A program made the translations under genes and the position numbers. Positions 47,439 through 58,000 of a stretch of DNA of 64,000 nt are shown here, in pieces. Each line of letters starts with the position of its first letter. The stretch's first letter is position 1. Below the pieces are notes generated by a model. That model did not search any database and was not told the DNA's origin. It was given only the letters and a program-made list of their open reading frames with translations. This DNA comes from Pseudomonadota bacterium (GTDB lineage Bacteria; Pseudomonadota; Gammaproteobacteria; Burkholderiales; Burkholderiaceae_C): positions 1 to 64,000 of the forward strand of contig JAIUOM010000006.1 of the NCBI GenBank assembly GCA_020161215.1, read 5' to 3'.

Positions 47439-49034
47439 ATGAGTCGGTACCTGGTCTATGCCGGTTGCCTGGTCATGACGGTGTTGTCGCTGGCGCTGGC
47501 CTGGCGCTGGCCGGGCTGGGGCTGGGCGGCGGCGGTGTTCGGCGCGCTGTCGGTGTTGGGGACCCTCGACCTGCTGCAGCGGCGGGCCACGTTGCGCCGC
47601 AACTACCCGATCCTGGCGCATTTCCGCTACGGCTTCGAGTCGATCCGCCCCGAGATCCGCCAGTACTTCATCGAGGACGACCTCGCCGAGGTGCCGTTCT
47701 CGCGCGAGCAGCGGGCGCTGATCTACCAGCGCGCCAAGGGCGAGATGGACGTGGTGCCGTTCGGCAGCACGCACGATCCCTACGGGGTCGACTACGAGTG
47801 GATCAACCACTCGCTGGCGCCCGCGCACGCGGACTCGCACGATTTCCGCGTGCTGATCGGCGCGTCCTCGGCATTGCCCTACGACGCCAGCGTCTACAAC
47901 ATCTCGGCGATGAGCTTCGGCTCGCTGTCGGCGAACGCGGTGCGCGCGCTGAACGAAGGCGCGAAGCGTGGCGGGTTCTACCACGACACCGGCGAGGGCT
48001 CGATCTCCGTCTACCACCGCGAGCGCGGCGGCGACCTGGTCTGGGAGATCGGTTCCGGCTACTTCGGCTGCCGCGACGCGCAGGGCCGCTTCGACGCCGG
48101 GCGCTTCGTCGCCAACGCGCGCGACCCGCAGGTGCGGATGATCGAACTGAAGCTGTCGCAGGGCGCAAAGCCCGGGCATGGCGGCGTGCTGCCGGCGGCC
48201 AAGGTGAGTGCCGAGATCGCCGCGGCGCGTGGCGTGCCCGAGGGCGTGGACTGCGTGTCGCCGGCGTCGCATTCGGCGTTCTCGACGCCGGCCGGCCTGC
48301 TCGAGTTCATCGCCCGCCTGCGCGAACTGTCCGGCGGCAAGCCCACCGGCTTCAAGCTGGCGATCGGCCATCCCTGGGAATGGTTCGGCGTGGCCAAGGC
48401 GATGCTGGAGACCGGGATCCTGCCGGACTTCATCGTGGTCGATGGTGCCGAGGGCGGCACCGGCGCGGCGCCGTCGGAGTTCATCAACCACGTCGGCGTG
48501 CCGATGCACGAAGGCCTGATGCTGGTGCACAACACCCTGGTCGGCATCGGCGTGCGCGATCGCGTCCGCGTCGGCGCCGCCGGCAAGGTGGCCAGCGCCT
48601 TCGACATCGCGCGGACCATGGCGATGGGCGCGGACTGGTGCAACGCCGCGCGCGGCTTCATGTTCTCGCTTGGCTGCATCCAGTCGCGCAGCTGCCACAA
48701 CGACCAGTGCCCGACCGGCATCGCCACCCAGGATCCGGCGCGCTGGAAGGCGCTGGACGTGGATGACAAGGCGCGCCGGGTGTTCAACTTCCACCAGCAC
48801 ACGCTGATGGCGCTGCGAGACATCCTCGGGGCCGCGGGGCTGGAGCATCCCTCGCAGATCGGTCCCGAGCACATCCTGCGCCGCGTCTCGCCGACGGAAG
48901 TGAGTTCGCTGGCGGCGCTTTACCGCTTCCTGCAGCCGGGCGAACTGCTGGACCGCGTGCCCGAGCACGCCGTGTTCCGCAAGTTCTGGTCGGTCTCGCG
49001 GTCGTCCTCGTTCCAGGTGTCCGACGCGGCCTGA
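47439..49034 (+). CDS. FMN-binding glutamate synthase-family protein, 531 aa
   Basis: One or two N-terminal membrane helices (residues 5-40) precede a GltB-like synthase domain: NISAMSFGSLSANAVRALNE, GEGSISVYHRERGGDLVWEIG, GAKPGHGGVLPAAK, FIVVDGAEGGTGAAP, and a Cys cluster (SLGCIQSRSCHNDQCPTG) for an iron-sulphur centre. The glutaminase domain of true GltB is absent, as in the YerD-like subfamily. The physiological substrate is not settled for this subfamily. Confidence 0.9.
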   Translation: MSRYLVYAGCLVMTVLSLALAWRWPGWGWAAAVFGALSVLGTLDLLQRRATLRRNYPILAHFRYGFESIRPEIRQYFIEDDLAEVPFSREQRALIYQRAKGEMDVVPFGSTHDPYGVDYEWINHSLAPAHADSHDFRVLIGASSALPYDASVYNISAMSFGSLSANAVRALNEGAKRGGFYHDTGEGSISVYHRERGGDLVWEIGSGYFGCRDAQGRFDAGRFVANARDPQVRMIELKLSQGAKPGHGGVLPAAKVSAEIAAARGVPEGVDCVSPASHSAFSTPAGLLEFIARLRELSGGKPTGFKLAIGHPWEWFGVAKAMLETGILPDFIVVDGAEGGTGAAPSEFINHVGVPMHEGLMLVHNTLVGIGVRDRVRVGAAGKVASAFDIARTMAMGADWCNAARGFMFSLGCIQSRSCHNDQCPTGIATQDPARWKALDVDDKARRVFNFHQHTLMALRDILGAAGLEHPSQIGPEHILRRVSPTEVSSLAALYRFLQPGELLDRVPEHAVFRKFWSVSRSSSFQVSDAA

Positions 49035-49040
49035 CCCAGG

Positions 49041-50345
49041 TCAGGCAACCCCGTCGCCGTCGCCGTCGCCGCTCGTCACGGCCGGGTCGTCGCGCGACTG
49101 CCGCGTGACCACGCTGGTGGCGGTGAGGTCGGCGGTGACGTTGCCGAGCGTGGCGAACATGTCCGGCACGGTGTCCACTGCCAGCAGGATGCCCAGCGGC
49201 TCGGTGGGCAAGCCCATCGCCTGCGCCACCGGCATGTTGGTGGCCATGAAGCTCACCTGCCCGGGCAGGCCGACCGAGCCCATGCTGATCACCGCAGCCA
49301 AGGCCGCGCCGGCGACGAGCTGGCCGACGCCGAGGTCGATGCCGTAGATCCAGGCCACGAACGCGGCCACCGTCATGTATTGCACCGGGCTGGTGAGGCG
49401 GAACAGCGACACCGCCATCGGCAGCACCAGCGAGGCCACCGCCAGCGGATAGCCCAGGCGCGCGCGTGCGCTCTCGACCATCGCCGGCAGCGAGGCCAGC
49501 GACGACTGCGTGCTCAGTGCGATGGTCTGCGCCGGCAGGATGGCCACGGCGAAGCGCCGCACCGGTTCGTTGCCGGCAAGCGCGATCACCACGTACATCA
49601 GCGCGGTGACGGCCAGATGCAGGCAACACAGCAGCACGATGTACCAGCCCAGCGCGGTCAGCATGTCCAGCCCGACCCGCGCGCAGACCGCGAACATCAG
49701 CGCGAACACGCCGATCGGCGCCGCCCACAGCACCCAGCGCACGATCACCACCATGATGTCGATGATGGTCTGCACGAACTCGAGCATGCGCAGCTTGCGT
49801 TCGCCGTCGATGCGCGACAGCGCGAAGCCGAAGAACATCGAGAACACCACCAGCGGCAGCATCGCGGTGGCCGCCGCCGCAGCGATGGCATTGGACGGGA
49901 TGACGCCAACCAGCCAGTCGCCGATGCCGGCCGGGGTGGCCGCGGCATGCGGGCCGGAGAACGCGGCGCGCAGCGATTCCAGCAGCGCGGCATCGCGCGG
50001 CAGCAGCGACAGCGCGGCCGGCGCAACCGCCGCCGCGAAGCCCGCGGACACCAGCAGCAGCACGACGAACACGGTGATCGCACGCCGCGCGGTGCGGCCG
50101 GAGGCGGCGGCGTCGCTGGCGGAGTTCACGCCGGCCACCACCAGCGCCGCGACCAGCGGCACCACCGTCATCTGCAGGGCATTGAGCCAGAGCCGGCCGA
50201 TGGGTTGCACCATGTCGGCGACGTGTACCGCGGCGGCCGGGTCCCACAGCGCCAGCAGGAGCCCGAGGAGGCCGCCCAGGGCGAGGGCGATCAGCACGCG
50301 CGCGGGCGCGGACAGGCGGGCACGCGAACAAGTGGAAGCAGTCAT
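49041..50345 (-). CDS. Dicarboxylate/amino-acid:cation symporter (DAACS), 434 aa
   Basis: Eight or so hydrophobic segments and the glutamate-transporter hallmarks are present: a Ser-rich hairpin (AQTIALSTQSSLASLP), GSVGLPGQVSF in the second hairpin, and DTVPDMFATLGNVTADL in the last helix. Imports a dicarboxylate or amino acid with Na+ or H+. The start at 50345 gives a short N-terminus before the first helix. It converges with the glutamate synthase-like gene, seven bases apart. Confidence 0.9.
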   Translation of the reverse strand: MTASTCSRARLSAPARVLIALALGGLLGLLLALWDPAAAVHVADMVQPIGRLWLNALQMTVVPLVAALVVAGVNSASDAAASGRTARRAITVFVVLLLVSAGFAAAVAPAALSLLPRDAALLESLRAAFSGPHAAATPAGIGDWLVGVIPSNAIAAAAATAMLPLVVFSMFFGFALSRIDGERKLRMLEFVQTIIDIMVVIVRWVLWAAPIGVFALMFAVCARVGLDMLTALGWYIVLLCCLHLAVTALMYVVIALAGNEPVRRFAVAILPAQTIALSTQSSLASLPAMVESARARLGYPLAVASLVLPMAVSLFRLTSPVQYMTVAAFVAWIYGIDLGVGQLVAGAALAAVISMGSVGLPGQVSFMATNMPVAQAMGLPTEPLGILLAVDTVPDMFATLGNVTADLTATSVVTRQSRDDPAVTSGDGDGDGVA

Positions 50346-50409
50346 CGGGGCGGCGGTTCCAGGGCAGGGTTGGGTGGCGGGAAGGCGTGGACGGGCGCGA
50401 CGCGATGGG

Positions 50410-51231
50410 CTACAGGGGCGGCAGTCTCCAGGCCGCGCCGCGTTCGACGTAGGCCGCCCGCGGCAGCAGGACGAACACCGGGCGGCGCGACGCGTCCAGC
50501 CACGCGAGCAGGGCCTGCATCGCCGCGTCGTCCATCGCGGTGCAGCCGGCGGTGGTTTCGCCGGGCTTCCGCCACAGGTGCGCGAAGATGCAGCTGCCGC
50601 CACCGGGGCGCGCCTGCGGATTGTGCTCGATCACGAAGCCGAGGCGGTAGCGCACGTCGCCATCGGCGTGCAGGTCGCGGCGCATCGGCTCGGTCGAGCC
50701 CGCGACGGCCTGCGGGCCAACGTCGCGCTCGTTGACGATGCGGTTGTACAGCGGCGAGTCGCTGACGTCGATGCACCAGTCGCCGGCGTCCATCGCCGCG
50801 TACGCAAGCCCGGTAGCGGCCGAGGGCGGGTAGCCGAAGGCCGGGCCGATGCGGAACAGTCCGGCCGGCGCGCGTCCGTCGCCTTCGCGCTTGCGCGGGC
50901 CGGGGACATCGTCGGCAGGCGGCGCGTGCAGGCCGATGCCCCAGGCGCTGCCGTTGCGCCCGAGCGTCACCGGAGTCGCGTCGCCCACGCCACGCCATGG
51001 GCCAGTGCCATCGCGTTCGAAGCGGCGCAGCGTGCCCTGGGTGGCGTCCCAGTCGGCGCTGGTCACCACGACCAGCTGGCGGGCGTCCGCCAGTGCCTCG
51101 CTGCCGTTGTGCACGGGAGCCGAGGCGCAGGCGCCGAGGAGGAGGCCGGCGACCAGCACCAGCACGGCGATCCCGGCGTGGCGGGCGAGGCGGCAGGGGG
51201 CGCGCATGGCGCTGGGGCGAAGTCGGCGCAT
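50410..51231 (-). CDS. L,D-transpeptidase (YkuD-type) lipoprotein, 273 aa
   Basis: A lipobox (GLLLGACAS) anchors it to a membrane. The C-terminal domain shows FAHLW, then KPGETTAGCTAM with the catalytic Cys, and an upstream His (IEHNP region), matching the YkuD catalytic C-x-H arrangement. It probably links or trims peptidoglycan peptides. It starts five bases after the RpiR gene ends, so both are on one transcript. Confidence 0.85.
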   Translation of the reverse strand: MRRLRPSAMRAPCRLARHAGIAVLVLVAGLLLGACASAPVHNGSEALADARQLVVVTSADWDATQGTLRRFERDGTGPWRGVGDATPVTLGRNGSAWGIGLHAPPADDVPGPRKREGDGRAPAGLFRIGPAFGYPPSAATGLAYAAMDAGDWCIDVSDSPLYNRIVNERDVGPQAVAGSTEPMRRDLHADGDVRYRLGFVIEHNPQARPGGGSCIFAHLWRKPGETTAGCTAMDDAAMQALLAWLDASRRPVFVLLPRAAYVERGAAWRLPPL

Positions 51232-51236
51232 GGTCG

Positions 51237-52076
51237 TCAGGTATCCAGCATTGAGCGGACGTGCTCGTGGTAGTCGTCGAGGCGGCGGCGCCTCGATTCG
51301 TCGGCGCACAGCAACAGGAACAGCAGGTCGAGCAACTGCTGCTGCGCGGCCTGGTAGAGCAGCGACTCGACGTGGCTGCGCTCGTCGTGCGCCGAGACCA
51401 GCAGCGCGAGATCGGCGTGCGCGCGCACCGGGTTGGCGGTATGCCGGGTCACCGACACCACCTTGCCGCCACGCTTCCGGAACAGGTGTGCGAGCTGGCA
51501 CAACGCGGCCTGCTGGCCGCGCTCGGAAAACAGGATCAGCACGTCGCCCGGATGCGAGGACGCCACTTCGGCGGGCACCAGCACCGGGTCGTAGTGATGG
51601 ACGGCGGGAAAGCCGAGCAGCGACAGGCGGATCGCGAAAGCGCGTGCGGCGGCGCCATCCTCGCCGGTGCCGACCACGAACACCTTGTCGGCACCGCGCA
51701 GCATCTCGACCAGCGCATCGATGCGCTCGGGCGGATTGAGCAGGCGGGTTTCCTCTTCGGCACGGCCCTTGGCGCGCCACAGGTCTTCGGACAACGCGCG
51801 CTGCCCGTCCTGCCCCGAATCCTCGGGCGGCAATGCGTCGCCGCCGTTGCGCGCCACCGCCTCGCCGATCGAGAACTTCAGGTCCGGATAGCCCTTGAAG
51901 CCCAGCTTCTGGCTGAACTTGACCACGCTCGACTGGCTGATGCCGAGCGCGTTGGCGAGCTGCTGCGAGGAGTAGTCGCGCAGCAGGTGGGTGTTCTCCA
52001 GGATGAAGTCGGCGATGCGGCGCTCGATCGCCGACATCTGCCCGCGTTCGGAACGGATGATCAGCAGCGGCTGCAT
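51237..52076 (-). CDS. RpiR-family regulator with SIS domain, 279 aa
   Basis: N-terminal HTH (SSQQLANALGISQSSVVKFS) and a C-terminal SIS sugar-phosphate-binding domain (VFVVGTGEDGAAARAFAIRL). RpiR/MurR-type proteins control amino-sugar and wall-recycling genes. Its position next to an epimerase and two wall hydrolases suggests that it governs this cluster. The palindrome at 54713-54732 is a candidate site. Confidence 0.9.
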   Translation of the reverse strand: MQPLLIIRSERGQMSAIERRIADFILENTHLLRDYSSQQLANALGISQSSVVKFSQKLGFKGYPDLKFSIGEAVARNGGDALPPEDSGQDGQRALSEDLWRAKGRAEEETRLLNPPERIDALVEMLRGADKVFVVGTGEDGAAARAFAIRLSLLGFPAVHHYDPVLVPAEVASSHPGDVLILFSERGQQAALCQLAHLFRKRGGKVVSVTRHTANPVRAHADLALLVSAHDERSHVESLLYQAAQQQLLDLLFLLLCADESRRRRLDDYHEHVRSMLDT

Positions 52077-52086
52077 GGCGCGCGGC

Positions 52087-53184
52087 TCAGCGCACGATCG
52101 GCTGGTAGCCGCGGATCGCGCGGATGCCGAGGCCGGGCGCATCGGACGCCGAGATCTCGGACTCGTTGAAGTCCACGCCGCCGTCGACCGGGTCGAAGGC
52201 ACACAGCGAGGGCCCGTCGAGGTCGACCTTGGTGATGACGTCGGCCTTGGCGATCGCCAGGTGCACGGCCGCGGCGACGCTGATGCTGGTCTCGATCATG
52301 CAGCCGATCATGCATTCCACCCCGTACGACGCGGCGATGTCGGCGATGCGCACCGCGTTGGAGATGCCGCCGGTCTTCATCAGCTTGATGTTGATGATGT
52401 CGGCGGCGCGCTGTTCGATCAGCTCGATCACCTCGATCGGGCCGAACACGCTCTCGTCGGCCATGACCGGGGTGTGCACGCGGTCGGTCACGTACTTCAG
52501 GCCCGCCAGGTCCTGTGCGCGCACGGGTTGTTCCAGCAGCTCCAGGTGCACGCCGGCGTCCTCCAGGGCGTGCATCGCACGCACGGCCTGCTTCGCGGTC
52601 CAGCCCTGGTTGGCGTCGAGGCGGAGCAGGGCGCGGCCCTCGACCGCGGCGTGGATCGCCTTGACCCGCTCGACGTCCAGGCCGATGTCCTTGCCGACCT
52701 TGATCTTGAGCGACTCGAAGCCGCGCCCGACCGCCGACAGCGAATCGGCGACCATCTTGTCGATGTGGTCGACGCTGATGGTGATGTCGGTGGTGATCAC
52801 AGGTTCGCCACCGCCGAGCATGCGGTACAGCGGCGCCTCGTACAGTTGCGCCCACAGGTCGTAGACGGCGATCTCGACCGCGGCCTTGGCACTGGTGTTG
52901 CGTTCCAGCGCGGTCTGCACCAGCCGGGTGATGCGGTTGAGGTTGGCGACGTCCTCGCCGACCAGGCGCGGCGCGATGACCTTGCCGATCGCCTCGATGA
53001 TCGAGCCATGGGTGTCGCCGGTGATGACCGCGGTCGCCGCGGCCTCGCCGTAGCCGACATGGCCGGTGTCGGCGTGGATCGAGACGATGATGTCCTCGAC
53101 CGCCTCGACCGTGCGCAGCGCGGTCTTGAACGGCGTCTTCAGCGGGACCCGCACCATGCCGAGGCGGACGTCGGTGATCTTCAT
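52087..53184 (-). CDS. L-Ala-D/L-Glu (dipeptide) epimerase, 365 aa
   Basis: Enolase superfamily, mandelate/MLE group. The two catalytic lysines are in KIKVG (Lys160/162) and NIKLMKTGG (Lys267). Metal ligands Asp190, Glu218 and Asp243 are in LRLDANQGW, LEQPV and MADES. A C-terminal DLDGP motif is as in dipeptide epimerases. It interconverts L-Ala-D-Glu and L-Ala-L-Glu released from peptidoglycan. The neighbours fit that role. Confidence 0.9.
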   Translation of the reverse strand: MKITDVRLGMVRVPLKTPFKTALRTVEAVEDIIVSIHADTGHVGYGEAAATAVITGDTHGSIIEAIGKVIAPRLVGEDVANLNRITRLVQTALERNTSAKAAVEIAVYDLWAQLYEAPLYRMLGGGEPVITTDITISVDHIDKMVADSLSAVGRGFESLKIKVGKDIGLDVERVKAIHAAVEGRALLRLDANQGWTAKQAVRAMHALEDAGVHLELLEQPVRAQDLAGLKYVTDRVHTPVMADESVFGPIEVIELIEQRAADIINIKLMKTGGISNAVRIADIAASYGVECMIGCMIETSISVAAAVHLAIAKADVITKVDLDGPSLCAFDPVDGGVDFNESEISASDAPGLGIRAIRGYQPIVR

Positions 53185-53233
53185 TCGTTTCCCTCGTGGG
53201 CTCCCCGGAACCCTGCGGCGGTGGCCGCCCCGA

Positions 53234-54709
53234 TCAGGGGCGGATCCGCTGGATGTTGGTGATGCGGTCGATGGTCGGCGTGGTCTCGCCGGCCAGCATC
53301 GGGCCCAGCGCGGTCACGACCACGCCGTTGAGCAGCACGCGCTGCACGCCGCCGTCGGCGTCGCGGTAGGCCGTGCCGGTGGTGTCGTGGATCACGTACG
53401 GATCGCCGTCGACGATGCCGATCACCATCATCACGTGCCCCGGGATGTAGACAAGGTCGCCCACCTGCACCTGGCGCAGCAGCTTCAGGCGCTCCTCGTG
53501 GTCCATCGACGGATCGACCGCGATCCGGTCCAGCCCCGGGCTCACCGACTGCGCGCTGGTGTTGCGCGGCAGCAGCACGCCCATGCTGCGATAGACCTCG
53601 GACACGAAGCCGCTGCAATCGCGCGCGTTGTAGCTGTGGCCCCAGCCGTAGCGCTCGCCGAGGAACTTGAAGGCCTGGCGGATGAGGTTGGCCTTGGTCA
53701 GCGGCAGCACGTCGGTGGCGACATCGGCCGAGCGCGGCACCAGTGCCGGCACGAAGGCGAGGCTGCCATCGCTGCTGCGCACCGGCAGCTCGACCACGTG
53801 GCCATAGCCGGGATACTGGCCGTTCACGGGCGCGTAGCCGGCAGCTTCGAGCAGCGGCAGGCGCACGCCCATGTCCAGCTGCACGTCGGACGCCGCGGGC
53901 AGTTCCGGCGTGTACACCGTGCGCGCGGTGGCGCCGGTCACCACCAGGAACGGCGCCTTGTGCACGTGCGCGAACACCTGCGACTTCTCGCCCAGCGCGA
54001 CCGCGTCGGCCTCGATCCAGGCCGCGTAGTTGGGGCTGAGCACGAACCACCAGCGGCGGTCGCGGCTCTCGTGCACCACCGCCACCGGCGTGCCGGGGAA
54101 CAGCGCGCTTTCCTGGAAGCGGTCGATGTCGCGGTCGTCGGGCGCGCTGAACACGCGCAGATGGGTGGGGAAGGTGCGCAACGCCGCGCGCCGCACCACC
54201 ATGCCGTAGCGCGTGACCTGGGTCTGCGGGATGCCGCGCAGGTTGAGCGCCGTCACCAGCTTGTCGATCGCGCGCGCGCTGCCTTCCTTGCCGCTCTCGT
54301 CGTACAGCGTGCGCGTGGGTCGCGTCGAGAGCGCTTCGACCCAGGCCGTGACCTGCTCGGCTTCCAGCGTGGGCGGCAGTTGTTCGAGGTCGTGGAACGA
54401 TTTCTCCAGCCGCAGCATCTTCGCGTTCTGCGCGGCCACGCCGTCGCGGTCGAGGATCACCCGGTCGGCTTCGCGGCGCAGGCGGTCGACCCAATAGTCC
54501 GGCGACAGCTGCGCGGCCGAGACGCCGGGCACCACCTCGGTCGGCGCCGGCGCACGCCGTTCCTGCGCGCCCGCACTCCCGGCGGACACCGCGGCCAGCG
54601 CCAGCAGCAGGAGGGTGAGCGGGCGCGACAAGGGTTTCAGCAGGGTCACCGGCGACTTGTCCTGTGGTCGGGCAATGGCGGGGAAGGAATACATCATTCG
54701 CTCAATCAT
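53234..54709 (-). CDS. NlpC/P60 hydrolase with SH3-like domains, 491 aa
   Basis: A signal peptide (LTLLLLALAAVSAGSAGAQ) precedes a long region with SH3-like segments (residues about 190-330). The C-terminal NlpC/P60 domain has the catalytic Cys in YNARDCSGFVSEVY, with His in GHVMMVIG. It cleaves D-Glu-DAP type bonds, giving peptides that the epimerase next door could process. The start is uncertain: ATG 54709, or GTG 54649, which gives a better signal peptide. Confidence 0.85.
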   Translation of the reverse strand: MIERMMYSFPAIARPQDKSPVTLLKPLSRPLTLLLLALAAVSAGSAGAQERRAPAPTEVVPGVSAAQLSPDYWVDRLRREADRVILDRDGVAAQNAKMLRLEKSFHDLEQLPPTLEAEQVTAWVEALSTRPTRTLYDESGKEGSARAIDKLVTALNLRGIPQTQVTRYGMVVRRAALRTFPTHLRVFSAPDDRDIDRFQESALFPGTPVAVVHESRDRRWWFVLSPNYAAWIEADAVALGEKSQVFAHVHKAPFLVVTGATARTVYTPELPAASDVQLDMGVRLPLLEAAGYAPVNGQYPGYGHVVELPVRSSDGSLAFVPALVPRSADVATDVLPLTKANLIRQAFKFLGERYGWGHSYNARDCSGFVSEVYRSMGVLLPRNTSAQSVSPGLDRIAVDPSMDHEERLKLLRQVQVGDLVYIPGHVMMVIGIVDGDPYVIHDTTGTAYRDADGGVQRVLLNGVVVTALGPMLAGETTPTIDRITNIQRIRP

Positions 54710-54712
54710 CTT

Positions 54713-54732
54713 GTCAAGAATAATTTATTGAC
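54713..54732. promoter_or_regulatory. AT-rich 20-bp imperfect palindrome
   Basis: GTCAAGAATAATTTATTGAC: arms GTCAA and TTGAC, with most inner positions also symmetric, in otherwise GC-rich DNA just before the peptide-recycling operon. Candidate operator for RpiR. Confidence 0.5.
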
Positions 54733-55007
54733 CTGCGTTTGCGCCCATGTTACACAGCCGGTGAACTGGTCCAGACCGTGATCCGCTGCCGTGCAAGCCT
54801 GCCTCCGACAGAGGGTTGAAGCGCATTCCGGGCAACGTCGGCCGCACGCCGGCCCGGTCCGCATGGAAACGGCGGCTGGGGCGAGGGGCCCCGGCTTCGA
54901 CCCCGCAAACCCAGGGCGTCGGGCGCGCCCTGCGACCGCGGCCGGCCGGTTCGCCCGCCTGACCTGACCACCGCCCACCATCCGCACCTGTTCCGGGGAG
55001 AACCGCA

Positions 55008-58000
55008 ATGAAGGCCAGCCACCAGACGTTCCGCCGCGCCGCGCTGTGCATCGCGCTCGGCGCGTGTTTCGCCGCCACCACGCCGGTGGTCTTCGCGCAA
55101 AGCGCATCCGGCGCGGTGGCCGGCCGCGCCAGTGCCGGCGACCAGGTCACCGTCACCAACGAGGCGACCGGCGCGAGCCGCACCGCGACCGTCGGCTCCG
55201 ACGGCAGCTACCGCCTGACCCAGTTGCCGGTCGGCGACTACACGCTGCAGGTCAGCCGCGCGGGGACGGCGCTTGGCGAAGCGGTGCCGGTGAACGTGCA
55301 GCTCGGCGGCACCACCACGGTCAACCTCGGCAGCGAGGGCGGGGTGGTGAACCTCAACGCCGTCCAGGTGGTCGGCTCGCGCGTGGTCAACCGCGTCGAC
55401 GTGCGTTCCACCGAATCGGCCACCAACGTCACGCGCGAGGAAATCTCGCGCCTGCCCGTGCCGCAAAGCCTCAGCTCGGTCGCGCTGCTGGCGCCGGGCG
55501 TGATCAGCGGCAACGCCAGCTTTGGCGGCATCTCGTTCGGTGGTTCGTCGGTGGCGGAGAATTCAATCTTCGTCAATGGACTCAATGTCACCGATTTCTA
55601 TCGTCGCCAGAGCTTCTCGAGTACGCCGTTCGGGTTCTACGACGAGTTCCAGGTCAAGACCGGCGGCTACTCCGTGGAGTTTGGTCGTAGCACTGGTGGC
55701 GTGATCAACGCCGTGACACGTCGCGGCAGCAACGAGTTCCGCGGCGGCATGGAGGTGACGTTCGAACCCAATGCCTGGAAAGCCAGGGCGGGCGACTACT
55801 ACTACCCGGACGGGAGTGTCACGAGCCTTTCCAGCCGGGACACCAGGAGCTTCACCAAGGCAAATGTATGGGCTTCCGGCCCCTTGGTGAAGGACAGGCT
55901 GTTCCTGTTCGCGATGTACGAGCGACGTGACAACAACTTCAACTCCGTCACCGGCTCCGGCAGTCTCTGGAATACGGGCGGTTCGGACAACGGCTTCTGG
56001 GGCGCCAAGATGGATTGGCAGATCACCGACGACCACCTGCTGGAGTTGTTGGCATTCTCGGATGAGGACGAGTCCTCCAGCGACACGTACGCATATGAAT
56101 GGGCGACAGGGACACGTGGCGGATATACCGGAAAGAGTACGTCCAAGAGCGGCGGCAAGAACGGATCCGTCACCTACACCGGCCATTTCGGTGAGAACTT
56201 CTCCGTCAAGGCGATGTATGGCGTGAACCAGACTCAGGCGATTGCCTATTCGTCCGCCGACGAATTGTGCTCCCAGGTCATCATCGGCACCACCTACAAC
56301 GCGACCTATACGGCAATGGGGCGACCCCCCGTCTCGTGCCATCCCAGTACCAGTACGTCCGTCGTCGACCATCACGACGAGCGCAAGGTGGGACGTCTGG
56401 ACTTCGAGTGGGAACTGGGGAACCACCAGTTGCGGTTCGGTCTCGACCGCGAGGACATGAACACCGATCGCACCACGTTCTATCCCGGCCCAACCGGGAT
56501 GCGCTACACGGTGACGTCACAGAATCCGGGAGACTCCGTAGGAAATGTCGGTGGAGTCGTTCCGCCAGGCGTCAACGCGGTGATCACCGGGCGTCGTCGC
56601 GCTGATGGTGGCGTGTTCGATACCAAGGCGAATGCCTACTACATCGAGGATATCTGGAACGTTACGCCGAACTTCCTGCTCAACCTTGGTGTGCGACTGG
56701 ATAGCTTCGATTACATGGACGCGACCGGAAAGCCGTTCGTAGAGCAGGAAAACCTGGTGGCACCGCGCATCGGCTTCTCCTGGGACATGAAGGGTGATGG
56801 CAGCACCAAGGTCTTCGGTAACCTGGGTCGCTACTACCTGCCCATCGCCAGCATCGTCAACTACACCTTCGCGGGCGGCCTCACCGACGAGTACACCTAC
56901 TACGCACTGGACGGCTGGCGGCAAGCGACCAATCCCATCACCGGCGCGTCGTACATGGAGCCGATCATTGGCGCGCAAATTGGGGCAGTGGATGACCTGA
57001 TGAACGTCGTCGTGAACGACACCCGGCAGACGGTCGACAAGGATCTCGACGCCGTCTACCAGGACGAAGCGATCCTCGGCTTCCAGACCATGATCAACCA
57101 GGCCTGGTCGTGGGGTGTCAACGCCACTTACCGTCGTATGACGAATGCGGTAGACGATATCCGCATTAACCAGACGCCGTGTGGCCCAGTTTGGACTACG
57201 GGGAATCCAGGCACTCCGACCGGCAACATCTTCGTCATCGGCAACCCGGGCAAGCCCTTGACGATCTGGGGCTCGTCGGACGGCCCGCCCAACCAGATTC
57301 GTTGTGCGCAGGACGGCTGGATCACGATCGATACCTCGACGGAGGGCTATCGCATGATCGGCAGCAACAACATCATCGGGTACTACGAACCGAAGCGGAC
57401 CTACAAGGCCATCGAGTTCCAGATCGACCGCGCGTGGGACGGCAAGTGGGCTTTCAATGCGTCTTACCTTTGGTCAAAGTCCGAAGGCAATCACGAGGGT
57501 CCGGTGAACTCGGATACGGGCTATGCCGACACCGGCATGGTCCAGCACTGGGATCATCCGGCCAACAACCAGCGGTACGGCTACCTGTTCAACGATCATC
57601 GTCACCAGATCAAGCTGCGCGGTAGCTACACGCTCAACGACATGTGGTCTTTCGGCGCGACGTTCACCGCATTGTCGGGTGGACCGATCACCGCGTTCGG
57701 CGTGACCTGGCCAAACGAGAATTTCGCGGTGGCGAGTTTTACCAATACCGGTAGCGGTGGTGGCACGGGCTGGTTGTGTGTCGCCAACTGCAGCGGTGCC
57801 TGGCAGGATCGTCAGTACGAATGGTCGCCGCGCGGCGCGTTCGGTCGCATGCCCTGGACCTATAACCTCGGCGCGAACGTGACTTGGACCCTGCCAGTCG
57901 AAGGCGTGGACCTGAAGGCCAGGTTTTCCGTGTTCAACCTGCTTAACGAACAGGAAGCGATCAATGTCAGCGCCCGGTATGAAGGGCAACCGGGCGTGCG

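Noticed and set aside
47376..48968. Long open frames on both strands opposite the glutamate synthase-like gene
   Set aside because: High GC keeps stop codons rare in the shadow frames; they have Arg/His/Ala-rich translations and no family pattern.
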